NCBI RefSeq assembly: GCF_004339745.1
Contig: NZ_SMGP01000001.1
Span: 3,348,001 to 3,412,000 of the forward strand
From: Paraburkholderia sp. BL9I2N2
GTDB taxonomy: Bacteria; Pseudomonadota; Gammaproteobacteria; Burkholderiales; Burkholderiaceae
DNA: 64,000 bases
Direction of reading: 5' to 3'
Position 1 is the stretch's first letter. Each line of letters opens with the position of its first letter. Of this stretch, positions 18,696 through 27,951 are shown piece after piece. The translations under genes were made by a program, and so were the position numbers. The notes below the pieces were generated by a model that did no database searches, was not told where the DNA came from, and saw only the letters and a list, made by a program, of their open reading frames with translations.

Positions 18696-19388
18696 ATGTT
18701 AGAAGTAGAAAACCTGAACCAGTACTACGGCGGCAGCCACATTCTGCGCGATGTGAAGCTCACCGTGCCCGACGGCAAACTCACCGTTCTGCTCGGCCGC
18801 AACGGCGTGGGCAAGACCACGCTGCTGCGCTGCCTGATGGGCGTCGTGCAAACGAAGAGCGGGTCCATCGCCTGGCGCGGTGCGCCGATCACCAAACTGC
18901 CCACCTACTCGCGCGTGGAAAAAGGCCTCGCTTATGTGCCGCAGGGGCGCGATATCTTTCCGCGCTTGACCGTCGAAGAAAATCTGCTGGTGGGCGCCGC
19001 CAGCAAGAAAGCGCCCAAGAAGATCCCGGATCGTATCTATGAACTGTTTCCGGTACTGAAGGATATGCGCAGCCGCCGCGGCGGGGATCTTTCCGGCGGT
19101 CAGCAGCAGCAGCTTGCCATTGGGCGGGCGCTGATGAGCGATCCGCAATTGCTGATTCTCGATGAACCCACTGAGGGTATCCAGCCGTCGATCATTCAGG
19201 ATATCGGCCGCACGCTGCGTCAACTGGTCGAGGAAATGGGCATGACGGTGCTGCTCGTCGAGCAGTACTACGACTTCGCCAAGGACATCGCCGATCGGTA
19301 TTGGGTGATGAGCCGCGGCGAGATCATCGCGGGCGGAGAAGGCGCCAATATGGATGCGGATGGCGTGCGGACGTTGATCGCCGTGTAA
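18696..19388 (+). CDS. urtE: urea ABC transporter ATP-binding protein UrtE
   Basis: A 230-residue LivF-type ATPase with Walker A GRNGVGKTT (34-42), signature LSGGQQQQLAIGRALM, Walker B LLILDEPTEGIQPS and the switch region LVEQYYDFA. The GQQQQ variant and EGIQPSI are usual in UrtE. It pairs with UrtD to drive urea uptake. It follows the 13-bp repeat array; no clear Shine-Dalgarno motif is visible before its ATG beyond a weak AAGGG. It is the last urt gene, and ureD follows 116 bp later on the same strand. Confidence 0.95.
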   Translation: MLEVENLNQYYGGSHILRDVKLTVPDGKLTVLLGRNGVGKTTLLRCLMGVVQTKSGSIAWRGAPITKLPTYSRVEKGLAYVPQGRDIFPRLTVEENLLVGAASKKAPKKIPDRIYELFPVLKDMRSRRGGDLSGGQQQQLAIGRALMSDPQLLILDEPTEGIQPSIIQDIGRTLRQLVEEMGMTVLLVEQYYDFAKDIADRYWVMSRGEIIAGGEGANMDADGVRTLIAV

Positions 19389-19504
19389 GCGGCACCTGCA
19401 AGCTGGCGTGCTATTCTCGCCGCATCCTGTGGCAACGCCGTTGAGCGTTGCTTGACGTGCGCAGGCACGATTTGCTTTTCTCCGTCTGGTCGCATTCCAT
19501 TCGC

Positions 19505-20386
19505 ATGTCGCTTCACGAAAATCACGTTACGCTCGCTGCCGCTCAGGCCGGTGCGCATTCGCTATGGCGCGCGCGTCTTGAACTTGGGTTCGTCAAGGAT
19601 GGCGAACGGACTACGCTCAAGCACCGGTTGCATGATGGGCCGTTGCGGGTTCAAAGGCCGCTTTATCCTGAAGGACAGGGTGTCTGTCATGCGGTGATCG
19701 TGCACCCGCCTGGAGGGATCGCGGGTGGGGATCGCCTTGCTATTGATGTCGATGTCGGTGCCGAGGCGCATGCTGTTATTACCACGCCGGGGGCGACCAA
19801 GTGGTACAAGTCCAATGGACGTGAAGCGCAGCAGCATATCGCCGTGCGCGTCGGTGAGCGGGCTAAGCTCGATTGGCTGCCGCAGAATAATATCGTTTTC
19901 GATCAGGCGAATGCGAAGCTTAATTTTTCGTTGACGCTTGGTGAAGGCGCGACTGCGATCGGGTGGGATGCGACGCAGCTTGGGCGGCAGGCTGCTGGTG
20001 AACGGTGGTCCGATGGTCGTTTGTGTGCGGTGTCTCGGATCGTTGGGGCTAACGGGGAGTTGCTCTGGTTTGAACGGGCCAGTCTCTCGGCAAATGATTC
20101 GCTGCGCGATGCTGCTCAAGGGTTGGCCGGGTTTCCTGCCTATGGGACGCTTTGGGCCGTTGGGGATGCTTGTGATGATGCGCTTGCTGAAGCGTTGACT
20201 GCTCAACTGCCGTTTGATGATTCTGTTCGGGTTGCCGCTTCTTGTGTGACTTCGCGAGTGCTCGTCGTGCGCGGGGTTGCGAGGTCGATGGAGATGTTGC
20301 AGCGGGCGCTTATCAAATGCTGGATTCAGTTGCGGCCGGTTGTGCATGGGGTTGAGGGGGTGCCTTTGCGGATTTGGGCCACTTGA
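19505..20386 (+). CDS. ureD: urease accessory protein UreD
   Basis: A 293-residue UreD/UreH protein, which binds apo-urease and, with UreF and UreG, delivers nickel to the active site. Family blocks seen are LEKRF-like [70 protein letters not shown], and C-terminal [19 protein letters not shown] chose ATG at 19505 ([12 protein letters not shown]); an earlier in-frame start adds 19 unrelated residues. Codons in the second half use many GTT, GGG, GCT and GAT triplets, less GC-rich than neighbours. Unusually it is parted from ureA by 4.4 kb carrying a repeat element and three unrelated genes. Confidence 0.94.
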   Translation: MSLHENHVTLAAAQAGAHSLWRARLELGFVKDGERTTLKHRLHDGPLRVQRPLYPEGQGVCHAVIVHPPGGIAGGDRLAIDVDVGAEAHAVITTPGATKWYKSNGREAQQHIAVRVGERAKLDWLPQNNIVFDQANAKLNFSLTLGEGATAIGWDATQLGRQAAGERWSDGRLCAVSRIVGANGELLWFERASLSANDSLRDAAQGLAGFPAYGTLWAVGDACDDALAEALTAQLPFDDSVRVAASCVTSRVLVVRGVARSMEMLQRALIKCWIQLRPVVHGVEGVPLRIWAT

Positions 20387-20400
20387 GGTTGGCCTTTCCT

Positions 20401-20590
20401 TGAAGTCACGGTGGTCTATTGGCGTTGCCCCTGTGCGGGGCGGCACCTACTTTCTTTGCATGCCGCAAAGAAAGTAGGCAAAGAAAGCGGCTTCACACCG
20501 CTAGCCCATAAGCGGGTCCCCCGCGCAGTCGCGGTAGTGGTGCATCTGGAATCCGTGCTCTCGCACATTCCGCGTTCGTGACACAGCCGT
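20401..20590. repeat. intergenic palindromic repeat element of Burkholderia type
   Basis: A 14-bp perfect inverted repeat (CCTACTTTCTTTGC at 20446-20459, complement at 20465-20478, loop ATGCC) is followed by another AAAGAAAGC copy and a run containing GTGGTGCATCTGGAATCC. I recognise this layout from repeated intergenic elements in Burkholderia genomes, from memory. It lies just after ureD. The rest of 20387-20775 shows no gene; an AAGGA ribosome site precedes the next ATG. Confidence 0.6.
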
Positions 20591-20775
20591 CATTCTTCCG
20601 GCGGCGCTGCGCGCGCCGTCGTGGTCTTCGTACATGCATGTCTTGAAACGTCTGGACATTTAGATCGTATGGCCTAGCCTGGGTCCGTGCGGCCATTTAC
20701 GTGCGAGGTCGCACATAACGCATTCCGCGATCCCCTTACAATCGTCCAGCGCAGATGAACGCTAAGGATCACCGA

Positions 20776-22464
20776 ATGCGTTTCGTATACCTCGTCTTAC
20801 CGGCCATCGTATGCTGCGCGTGCTCGCAGCATGATAGTCGCGCGGCCTTTTCTCCAGAGGATCGCGGTATCGAAAGCGCTGTGCACGAATGGAGAGACAA
20901 GTTCGACCCGCTGTGGCGATATAACCGCACAACGTGCGGAGCCGGGAGCGTCGCGCTCGCTGATGTTAAAAGTCTGGTCCAGCAGCTCTTGCATGTGTCG
21001 ACGGCGACTGCCTGCGATCGCCTGACGGCGCTGCCTGAAACCTACAACACGCAAGTCGACGGCAACCACGCGAGCGTGGTGGTGCAAAACGTCGACGGCC
21101 GGCCGGGTAGTCGGATCCAGTTCGTTCTTGCTTCGTCGGCCGGCGGCTGGGCGGTGCAGAAAGTGTCGGCGGCAAGCGCGCTGTCCGCGACGACTATCTT
21201 CGACGCATCACAGGCAGGTTCTGGCGATGGGCGCATCGAGCCGGCTTATTCGGCATGGATTCCGCACGGCGCAGCGCCTTGGGACATCACTCACGTCATT
21301 AGCTACGGCCAATCGCTCAGCCAGGGGTTTTTTAACAAACCCGTACTGTCCACCCGTCAACGTTATTCCTCGTTGCGATTCAACGGCGGCGTGCGGGCTC
21401 AAGACGGCGTGCAAAGCGAAGGCGTCGAAGTGGCGTACAAGCAGTTCGTACCGTTAGTCGAGACTCAATGGGGTGACAAGGCCGAGACGCCGACCAGCGG
21501 GACGCTGAATATGGCCATGCAATTGATCGAGCAGGAGAACCTGCAAAGTCATGCGGATCTCCCCTACCGGTTTATTGGATCGGCACCGGGTGAAGGATCG
21601 ATGGACATTGCGACGCTGTCGGCACCAGGGCGCTATTACTCACAGCTGCTGCGAGACATCGCCCAGGGAAAACGGCTCGCGGACGCCCAAGGCAAGACTT
21701 ACGGCGTCGGCGCAATCACGTGGACGCAAGGGGAAGCCGACGATTCCAGCCAGACATCGATTCCGACTTACATTGCGAAGCTAAGGAGCTTGCGGGCCGA
21801 CGTCGATCGCGATGCCAAGGCATTGACGGGACAGAAACAGGACGTCGAGATGATCACCTATCAGGTGGCCACGCATCGCCATTTCGATCAGCGGTATCCG
21901 CACATCGCGCTCGCGCTGCTGGAAGCCAGCCACGAAGATCCACACATTCATCTGGCTGTGCCGATGTATCTCTTTCGTTACGTGGACGGTGGACATACCG
22001 ACAATCGCAGCACCGAATGGATGGGCGCCTACTATGGGCTGGTCCTGAAGAGGATTCTGATCGACAAACAGACGTGGACGCCTCTCGAGCCGTTGAACTG
22101 GCGACGCGAGGGCACGACGGCCGTGCTGCGCTTCAATGTCCCCGCCCCGCCTCTCAGATGGGACACGACGCAGGTTGCCGGCAATTCGGACTATGGTTTC
22201 TCGTTGCGCCTGCCGTCCGGCGACTTGCTGCCGATCCAGTCGGTATCGATCACCGGACCCGACGAGGTGAGCATTATGGCTAAATCGCCTATCCCTGCCG
22301 GTACGCACATCGAGTACGCATTCAACGGCGTTGGCGTCGCGGGAAGCCGTTATGGTCCGCGTGGCAATCTGCGGGATTCACAGGGCGACGTGATCCGCTT
22401 CAATGACGGACGCGAATCGATGCGCCTCGACAACTGGTGCGTGATTTTCGATGTGCAGCTTTAG
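20776..22464 (+). CDS. SGNH/sialate O-acetylesterase-like lipoprotein
   Basis: A 562-residue protein with a short signal (MRFVYLVLPAIVCCACSQ) that looks like a lipoprotein signal, so it is probably anchored in the envelope. From residue 170 the SGNH hydrolase blocks appear: ISYGQSLSQG (nucleophile Ser180), TWTQGEADD (315-323, resembling the WxQGE block of sialate O-acetylesterases), and DGGHTDN (Asp404, His407) as the catalytic Asp-x-x-His. A beta-rich C-terminal domain of about 110 residues follows. Such enzymes remove O-acetyl groups from glycans. The start at 20776 is chosen for its AAGGA site; an earlier ATG at 20755 exists. Its neighbour is an acyltransferase, suggesting a glycan acetylation pair. 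Specific substrate unknown. Confidence 0.75.
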   Translation: MRFVYLVLPAIVCCACSQHDSRAAFSPEDRGIESAVHEWRDKFDPLWRYNRTTCGAGSVALADVKSLVQQLLHVSTATACDRLTALPETYNTQVDGNHASVVVQNVDGRPGSRIQFVLASSAGGWAVQKVSAASALSATTIFDASQAGSGDGRIEPAYSAWIPHGAAPWDITHVISYGQSLSQGFFNKPVLSTRQRYSSLRFNGGVRAQDGVQSEGVEVAYKQFVPLVETQWGDKAETPTSGTLNMAMQLIEQENLQSHADLPYRFIGSAPGEGSMDIATLSAPGRYYSQLLRDIAQGKRLADAQGKTYGVGAITWTQGEADDSSQTSIPTYIAKLRSLRADVDRDAKALTGQKQDVEMITYQVATHRHFDQRYPHIALALLEASHEDPHIHLAVPMYLFRYVDGGHTDNRSTEWMGAYYGLVLKRILIDKQTWTPLEPLNWRREGTTAVLRFNVPAPPLRWDTTQVAGNSDYGFSLRLPSGDLLPIQSVSITGPDEVSIMAKSPIPAGTHIEYAFNGVGVAGSRYGPRGNLRDSQGDVIRFNDGRESMRLDNWCVIFDVQL

Positions 22465-22499
22465 CACTGCATGAAGGCCCGGCCGCATCGCATGGCAAC

Positions 22500-23603
22500 A
22501 TGAACCCGAACGAGGGAATGGTGAAAGAAGAGCGCATCAGAGGCGGCCTGGCAATTTCCATCATTGCGATCGTGTGCGCCGAAGTGCTGCACCGGATCAG
22601 CGACGCCGGTTTCCTGCAAGATGGTCACGTGTCTCGCGTCCTGAAGATTGTTCAGTACGCCGCAAGCACGTCGGGATACCCGACGGTCTTCTTCCTTCTC
22701 GGCATGAGTGCGCTAACGTATTTGCAACGCTCTCGCGCCGCGCTGCTGAAATCAATCGCCCTGGCCGTGCTCTATCCCTATCTGCTGTGGTCGATATTGC
22801 AGATGGCTGTGCAGTGGCTCGTCGCGGACTATAAAGACTACGCCGCCGAGCAGTTCGAATTGACTCGTCTGGCATCGGCACCCGTTGGGCAATTCTGGTT
22901 TCTTTACGCGCTGTTCATCTGTCAGATCGTCGCGTGCATCAGCGTATGGCCACGGCCCACAAAGGTCCGATGCGCGTTGACGGTGGCAAATCGCGGCCTG
23001 ATCGCCGCGATGATCCTCGTCAGCGCCACCGTCGCGATACGGAGCCACTGGGGCATTGTCACAATGACGTCTTGGGGCCTTGTCTTCTTTCTGTCCGGCG
23101 TGCTGCTCGCCTCCCGGTCGGACCGGCAAAGCGGCAACGCCTCTGGCCTTCGCGTCGCGTTGGTAGCGGGAATCGCGTTTGCAGCCGCCGCGATCGTGGG
23201 GCAACGTTCAGGCCACTATCTGGACTTATATTCTCTACTGACAAGTTTTCTGGGTATCGCGGCGGCCCTTTCGGTTGGACGGTGCCTGCCGATATGGCGA
23301 ACGTCGCGCTGGATCGCGTCGATCGGCTCCTCGTGGAAGCCGGTCTACCTCCTGCATGTGTTCGCAACCGCGTTGGTCTGGAATGCGTTGCTGGCCCGCG
23401 GCATCAGTCAGCCACTTGTCCACTTCGTGCTCGGGAGTGCGGCCGGTTTGGCGTTACCGATAGCGATCTATCTGATAACGAAGCGCCTTGGAATCGCGAG
23501 TTGGGCAGGCTTCGATGAGCTTGCGGCAGTGCGGAGCGAAGGCACGCCGTTTTCAGGCGCCGCTCCGCGGAGTCCTGACAAGGCCGCAAAGTCACGTGCG
23601 TGA
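22500..23603 (+). CDS. acyltransferase 3 family membrane protein (OafA/fucose 4-O-acetylase-like)
   Basis: A 367-residue integral membrane protein with about ten hydrophobic helices and no soluble domain, matching the acyltransferase 3 fold. Visible landmarks are YPTVFFLLGMSALTYLQR, YPYLLWSILQMAVQW, PVGQFWFLYALFICQIV and a late KPVYLLHVFATALVW. Members move acyl groups, often acetyl, across the inner membrane onto polysaccharides or lipids. The expected first-helix His/Arg motif is only weakly present (VCAEVLHRI). It follows the esterase lipoprotein gene by 35 bp and probably shares its transcript. Start uncertain: ATG at 22518 is also possible. Substrate unknown. Confidence 0.75.
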   Translation: MNPNEGMVKEERIRGGLAISIIAIVCAEVLHRISDAGFLQDGHVSRVLKIVQYAASTSGYPTVFFLLGMSALTYLQRSRAALLKSIALAVLYPYLLWSILQMAVQWLVADYKDYAAEQFELTRLASAPVGQFWFLYALFICQIVACISVWPRPTKVRCALTVANRGLIAAMILVSATVAIRSHWGIVTMTSWGLVFFLSGVLLASRSDRQSGNASGLRVALVAGIAFAAAAIVGQRSGHYLDLYSLLTSFLGIAAALSVGRCLPIWRTSRWIASIGSSWKPVYLLHVFATALVWNALLARGISQPLVHFVLGSAAGLALPIAIYLITKRLGIASWAGFDELAAVRSEGTPFSGAAPRSPDKAAKSRA

Positions 23604-23608
23604 CTTTG
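23587..23608 (+). terminator. hairpin at the acyltransferase stop codon
   Basis: A 9-bp perfect stem (CAAAGTCAC / GTGACTTTG) with a GTGC tetraloop, overlapping the stop codon. There is no T-run after it, so it may be a weak terminator or a 3-prime mRNA protector. Confidence 0.45.
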
Positions 23609-23690
23609 GCCATCGGGAGTCGTGTCGGCGTCAAGCATGAGCACTGCTTCACTGGCACGGTGTGGCCTTTCACCGGCGTAAGACAGGGCG

Positions 23691-23707
23691 TGCACCAATC
23701 CGGCGCA
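23691..23707 (+). promoter_or_regulatory. NtrC-like enhancer box
   Basis: TGCACC-AATCC-GGCGCA matches the NtrC consensus TGCACC-N5-GGTGCA at 11 of 12 positions. It lies about 65 bases upstream of the sigma-54 -24 element at 23772, that is about 90-107 bases before the predicted transcription start. The pairing with a sigma-54 promoter supports nitrogen control. Confidence 0.65.
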
Positions 23708-23771
23708 TGTCGACGCCTCAACTGAGTGCATCCCTCGTCCTGCCGTGCCGCCAGCCCATGCTGCACCGCCA

Positions 23772-23787
23772 TGGCACATACCTTGCG
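23772..23787 (+). promoter_or_regulatory. sigma-54 (RpoN) promoter of the orphan amino-acid-binding protein
   Basis: TGGCACA-TACC-TTGCG matches the -24/-12 consensus, with exactly 10 bases between GG and GC. The expected start is near 23798, about 60 bases before the ATG at 23860. A decoy TGGCACGG at 23652 lacks the -12 GC. Confidence 0.75.
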
Positions 23788-23859
23788 TCGCCATTCCCCA
23801 CGATGCTGCCGCGTCCTGACGGCAGCCGACCGGCTCGTCGCCACCACCGCTCACAGAAC

Positions 23860-24663
23860 ATGACTCGATCGACTCTTCGCCCCGCGCGTCGCGCCTGGCT
23901 CGCCGCACTGCTGCTCTCGCCCGTCCTCGCCGTCAATGCGCCCGCCGCTCACGCGGATACGCTCGATAACATTGCCAAGGCCGGTGTGCTCAAAGTCGCC
24001 GTGCCGGAAGACTATCCGCCGTTCGGTTCGGTCGGCGCGGACATGAAGCCGCAAGGCTACGACATCGACACAGCCGCCCTGCTCGCGAAGTCGATGAACG
24101 TGAAGCTCGAACTCGTGCCGGTCAATAGCGCCAATCGCATCCCCTATCTGCAAACGGGCAAGGTCGATCTGGTGATCTCGTCGCTCGGCAAGACGCCGGA
24201 TCGCGAGAAGGTGATCGATTTTTCGACCGCCTATGCGCCGTATTACCAGGGCGTGTTCGGTCCCGCCGATATCAAGGTCAGCGGCCCCGCGGATCTGACC
24301 GGCAAGACGGTCGGCGCAACCCGCGGCGCGCTGGAGGAAATCGGTCTCACGCAAATGGCGCCGAACGCGACCATCAAGCGCTTCGAGGACAACAACGCGA
24401 CTATCGCCGCGTTCCTGTCGGGCCAGGTGCAGTTGATCGCCGCGGGCAACATCGTCGCGGCCGCGATCCTCGCGAAGAATCCGCCGCGCCGCCCGGAACC
24501 GAAGTTCGTCATCAAGAATTCGCCGTGCTTCGTTGGCATGAACAAGAACGAGCCACGCCTGCAGCAAAAAGTGAACGCCGCCATCGTGCAAGCGAAGCAG
24601 GACGGCACGCTCAACACGATGTCGAAGAAGTGGTTCAGCGCGCCGCTGCCGGCCGATCTGTAA
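23860..24663 (+). CDS. polar amino-acid ABC transporter substrate-binding protein (orphan)
   Basis: A 267-residue family 3 periplasmic binding protein with a Sec signal ending AAHADT. The conserved core is GVLKVAVPEDYPPFGSVGADMKPQGYDIDTAALLAKSM, then DLVISSLGKTPDREKVIDFS, GKTVGATRGALEE and a late MNKNEPRLQQKVNAAI. It binds a polar or acidic amino acid or a related nitrogen compound in the periplasm. The frame is open upstream to 23662, but those 66 codons cover the NtrC and sigma-54 sites and are not coding. No permease or ATPase gene adjoins it, so it must use a transporter encoded elsewhere. It sits between ureD and ureA behind its own sigma-54 promoter. Confidence 0.9.
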   Translation: MTRSTLRPARRAWLAALLLSPVLAVNAPAAHADTLDNIAKAGVLKVAVPEDYPPFGSVGADMKPQGYDIDTAALLAKSMNVKLELVPVNSANRIPYLQTGKVDLVISSLGKTPDREKVIDFSTAYAPYYQGVFGPADIKVSGPADLTGKTVGATRGALEEIGLTQMAPNATIKRFEDNNATIAAFLSGQVQLIAAGNIVAAAILAKNPPRRPEPKFVIKNSPCFVGMNKNEPRLQQKVNAAIVQAKQDGTLNTMSKKWFSAPLPADL

Positions 24664-24838
24664 GCGCGCCGTTAGCCGAACTTGATACCGTGACTGGCTT
24701 ATCCGGCATTGCACTCGTCATGGACACATCCCGTGCAGCGCACGCGATCGCGGCCATGACGCGCAGCGTCTATCATTGTCGCGGCCGGTCCCGCCCGGGA
24801 TCGTCACAACGACCGTTGCAACCCTACGCACTCATTCG

Positions 24839-25141
24839 ATGAAGCTGACACCTCGCGAGAAGGACAAGCTGCTGATCTTCACCGCCGCGCTGCTTGCCGA
24901 ACGGCGCCGTGCGCGCGGCCTCAAACTGAACTATCCGGAAGCGATCGCCTTCATCACCGCCGCGCTGATGGAAGCGGCTCGCGACGGCAAGACCGTCGCC
25001 GAGGTGATGCACTACGGCACCACTCTGCTCACCCGCGACGACGTCATGGAGGGCGTGCCGGAGATGATTCCCGACATTCAGGTCGAAGCCACGTTCCCCG
25101 ACGGCACCAAGCTCGTCACCGTTCACCATCCGATTCCCTAA
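24839..25141 (+). CDS. ureA: urease subunit gamma
   Basis: A 100-residue UreA, exactly the normal length, from [23 protein letters not shown] to [10 protein letters not shown]. It includes the family blocks [22 protein letters not shown] and [25 protein letters not shown]. It is the small subunit of the cytoplasmic nickel enzyme that hydrolyses urea to ammonia and carbamate. No good Shine-Dalgarno site is visible, and it lies 175 bp after the binding-protein gene. It may therefore be read from the upstream sigma-54 transcript or from its own unseen promoter. Confidence 0.97.
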   Translation: MKLTPREKDKLLIFTAALLAERRRARGLKLNYPEAIAFITAALMEAARDGKTVAEVMHYGTTLLTRDDVMEGVPEMIPDIQVEATFPDGTKLVTVHHPIP

Positions 25142-25169
25142 TCACCGAAATCACATAAGGCAGCCCCAG

Positions 25170-25475
25170 ATGATTCCCGGCGAACTCCTCATCGACGACG
25201 GCGAACACGAACTCAACGCGGGCCGCGCCACCGTCACGGTGGTCGTGTCGAATACCGGCGACCGTCCGGTGCAAATCGGCTCGCACTATCACTTCTATGA
25301 AGTGAACGAGGCGCTCGCGTTCGATCGCGAAGTCGCGCGCGGCTTCCGGCTGAACATCGCGGCGGGCACCGCCGTGCGCTTCGAACCCGGCCAGGAGCGC
25401 ACCGTCGAACTGGTTGCATTGGCGGGCGATCGCGTCGTCTACGGCTTCAACGGCAAGGTGATGGGCAAGCTGTGA
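25170..25475 (+). CDS. ureB: urease subunit beta
   Basis: A 101-residue UreB of normal length: [71 protein letters not shown]. It starts 28 bp after ureA, with AAGGCAGCC upstream of the ATG. It assembles with UreA and UreC into the (alpha-beta-gamma)3 core. Nothing is unusual. Confidence 0.97.
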   Translation: MIPGELLIDDGEHELNAGRATVTVVVSNTGDRPVQIGSHYHFYEVNEALAFDREVARGFRLNIAAGTAVRFEPGQERTVELVALAGDRVVYGFNGKVMGKL

Positions 25476-25533
25476 GGCCCCGCCCTCTCTCGTCACGAGC
25501 CCAGATCGCCCTGTTCATTTCCGGACCCACACC

Positions 25534-27240
25534 ATGACCTTACGCATTGGCCGCCGCGCGTACGCGGAAATGTTCGGCCCCACCACCGGCGACCGCGTGC
25601 GCCTCGCCGACACCGAATTGCTGATCGAAGTCGAGCGTGACTTCACCACCTACGGCGAAGAAGTGAAGTTCGGCGGCGGCAAAGTGATTCGCGACGGCAT
25701 GGGCCAGTCGCAACGCGTGCATGCCGACGTGGTCGATACCGTCGTGACGAATGCCGTGATTCTGGATCACTGGGGCATCGTCAAGGCCGACATCGGCATC
25801 AAGGACGGCCGCATCGCCGCGATCGGCAAAGCGGGCAATCCCGACATCCAGCCGAACGTGACGATCGCGATCGGCGCCTCCACCGAAGTGATCGCGGGCG
25901 AAGGCCTGATCGTGACGGCGGGCGGCATCGACACGCATATTCACTTCATCAGCCCGCAGCAGATCGAAGAAGCGCTCGCGAGCGGTGTGACCACCATGCT
26001 CGGCGGCGGCACCGGTCCGGCCACGGGCACGAACGCCACGACCTGTACGCCGGGTCCGTGGCATCTCGAACGCATGCTGCAAGCGGCTGACGGTTATCCG
26101 ATGAATCTCGGCTTTCTCGGCAAGGGCAACGTAAGCCAGCCGCAGCCGGCGCTGGAGCAGATCGCCGCGGGCGCAATCGGTTTGAAGTTGCATGAGGACT
26201 GGGGCACCACGCCGGCGGCGATCGACAACTGTCTCTCCGTCGCCGACGATACCGACACGCAGGTCGCAATCCACACGGACACGCTGAACGAAGCGGGTTT
26301 TGTCGAAGCGACCGTGGCCGCTTTCAAGGGCCGCACGATCCACACGTATCACACGGAAGGCGCGGGCGGCGGCCACGCGCCGGACATCATCAAGGTATGC
26401 GGCGAAGCGAACGTGCTGCCCTCCTCGACCAATCCGACGCGCCCGTACACCGTCAACACGCTCGAAGAGCACCTCGACATGCTGATGGTGTGCCATCACC
26501 TCGATCCGTCGATTGCGGAAGACATCGCGTTCGCCGAATCGCGCATTCGCCGCGAAACGATTGCCGCCGAAGACATCCTGCACGATCTCGGCGCGCTGTC
26601 GATGCTGTCGTCGGATTCGCAGGCCATGGGCCGGGTCGGCGAAGTGATCATCCGCACGTGGCAGACGGCGCACAAGATGAAGGTGCAACGCGGCGCGCTG
26701 CCTGAGGACAACGCGCACCACGACAACTTCCGTGCGAAGCGCTACGTCGCCAAGTACACGATCAACCCGGCGATCACGCACGGCATCGCGCATGAAGTCG
26801 GCTCGATCGAGCCGGGCAAGTGGGCTGACCTGGTGTTCTGGGAACCGGCGTTCTTCGGCATCAAGCCGTCGCTGATCCTCAAGGGCGGCATGATCGCGAT
26901 GGCGCAGATGGGCGATCCCAACGCATCGATTCCGACGCCGCAGCCGGTGCATTATCGCGAGATGTTCGCGACGCGCGGCGGCGCATTGGGACGCACGTCG
27001 CTGACCTTCGTCTCGCAGATCGCCGCCGATGCCGGCGTCGGCGAACGCTACGGCCTGAACAAGCGTATCGTTGCGGTCAGGAACTGCCGCAACATCTCGA
27101 AGGCAGACATGATCCACAATGCGTGGCGCCCGGCGATCAGCGTCGATCCGGAAACCTATCAGGTGATCGCCGACGGTCAGTTGCTGACCTGCGAACCGGC
27201 CACCGTGCTGCCGATGGCGCAACGCTACTTTCTGTTCTAA
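25534..27240 (+). CDS. ureC: urease subunit alpha (catalytic)
   Basis: A 568-residue catalytic subunit of normal length. All active-site residues are present: nickel ligands His135 and His137 (GGIDTHIHF), the lysine carbamylated to bridge both nickels, Lys218 (GLKLHEDWG), His247 (AIHTDTLNE), His273 ([10 protein letters not shown]), Asp361 (SSDSQAMGR), and the flap histidine His321 (VCHHLDPS). It begins 58 bp after ureB. The enzyme should be active once UreD, E, F and G have inserted nickel, releasing ammonia from urea imported by the adjacent Urt system. Confidence 0.98.
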   Translation: MTLRIGRRAYAEMFGPTTGDRVRLADTELLIEVERDFTTYGEEVKFGGGKVIRDGMGQSQRVHADVVDTVVTNAVILDHWGIVKADIGIKDGRIAAIGKAGNPDIQPNVTIAIGASTEVIAGEGLIVTAGGIDTHIHFISPQQIEEALASGVTTMLGGGTGPATGTNATTCTPGPWHLERMLQAADGYPMNLGFLGKGNVSQPQPALEQIAAGAIGLKLHEDWGTTPAAIDNCLSVADDTDTQVAIHTDTLNEAGFVEATVAAFKGRTIHTYHTEGAGGGHAPDIIKVCGEANVLPSSTNPTRPYTVNTLEEHLDMLMVCHHLDPSIAEDIAFAESRIRRETIAAEDILHDLGALSMLSSDSQAMGRVGEVIIRTWQTAHKMKVQRGALPEDNAHHDNFRAKRYVAKYTINPAITHGIAHEVGSIEPGKWADLVFWEPAFFGIKPSLILKGGMIAMAQMGDPNASIPTPQPVHYREMFATRGGALGRTSLTFVSQIAADAGVGERYGLNKRIVAVRNCRNISKADMIHNAWRPAISVDPETYQVIADGQLLTCEPATVLPMAQRYFLF

Positions 27241-27243
27241 ATC

Positions 27244-27951
27244 ATGCGCACCATCGACAAACTCATCGCGCCGCATCTGAAGCTCGCACCCGTGCTGGTC
27301 AAGCGCGCACCGACCCTGACGCTGGCGTTCGACGACCGGCGCAAGAGCCGGCTCGCGGCCACGCTCGATAGCGGCGAAGAAGTCGCGCTGCTGCTGCCGC
27401 GCGGCACTGTGCTGCGCGAGGGCGACGTCCTGGTCGCCGACGACGGCGGCCTCGTGCGCGTCGTCGCCGCGCCGGAAACGGTGCTCTACGTGCGCGCGAA
27501 AGATGCGTTGACGCTCACGCGCGCCGCCTATCACCTCGGCAATCGCCACACGCCGGTGGAAGTCGGCGCGGACTATCTGAAGCTCGAATACGATCCGGTG
27601 CTGGCCGACATGCTCAAGCGCATCGGCGCGACGGTCGATCAGGTCTCGATGCCGTTCCAGCCGGAATCCGGCGCGTATGGCGGCGGCCATAAGCATGGTC
27701 ACGACGAAACCTTCGCCGAAGACTATGCGCTCGCGCAGCAGGTGTTCGGCGAGCATCATGGGCATGAGCATTCGCATGACCATGAGCATGAGCATAGCCA
27801 CGCGGCGCAAGGGCATGCGCATTCGCACGGCCATGACCACGGCCATGAGCACGGGCATGAGCACGCGCACGATCATGACCACGATCACGGCGATCACGTC
27901 CACGACGAATCGTGCGGTCACGGGCATCACCACCATCATGCGCATCGCTGA
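27244..27951 (+). CDS. ureE: urease accessory nickel-binding chaperone UreE
   Basis: A 235-residue UreE, longer than the usual 150-200. The N-terminal peptide-binding and central metal-binding domains cover about 140 residues, including the nickel-site region [13 protein letters not shown] (His-containing). The tail from about residue 140 is extremely His-rich, with over 30 histidines in the last 95 residues, alternating with Asp, Glu, Gly and Ala. It can store or buffer nickel before transfer to UreG. The tail DNA is built from near-repeats of CATGAG and CACGAC. It starts 3 bp after ureC and overlaps ureF by 14 bases. Confidence 0.95.
   Translation: MRTIDKLIAPHLKLAPVLVKRAPTLTLAFDDRRKSRLAATLDSGEEVALLLPRGTVLREGDVLVADDGGLVRVVAAPETVLYVRAKDALTLTRAAYHLGNRHTPVEVGADYLKLEYDPVLADMLKRIGATVDQVSMPFQPESGAYGGGHKHGHDETFAEDYALAQQVFGEHHGHEHSHDHEHEHSHAAQGHAHSHGHDHGHEHGHEHAHDHDHDHGDHVHDESCGHGHHHHHAHR

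Noticed and set aside
19430..19450. TGGCAAC-GCCG-TTGAG upstream of ureD as a sigma-54 promoter
   Set aside because: The -12 element lacks the essential GC and the -24 element has mismatches.
23652..23667. A TGGCACGG sequence resembling a sigma-54 -24 element
   Set aside because: The GC dinucleotide at the required -12 spacing is missing; the site at 23772 fits much better.
23662..23859. Upstream extension of the amino-acid-binding protein
   Set aside because: It would place coding sequence over the NtrC and sigma-54 sites and bury the signal peptide.
25540..27945. 801-codon open frame opposite ureC and ureE
   Set aside because: Antisense shadow of real urease genes, with His/Arg-rich content and no domain.
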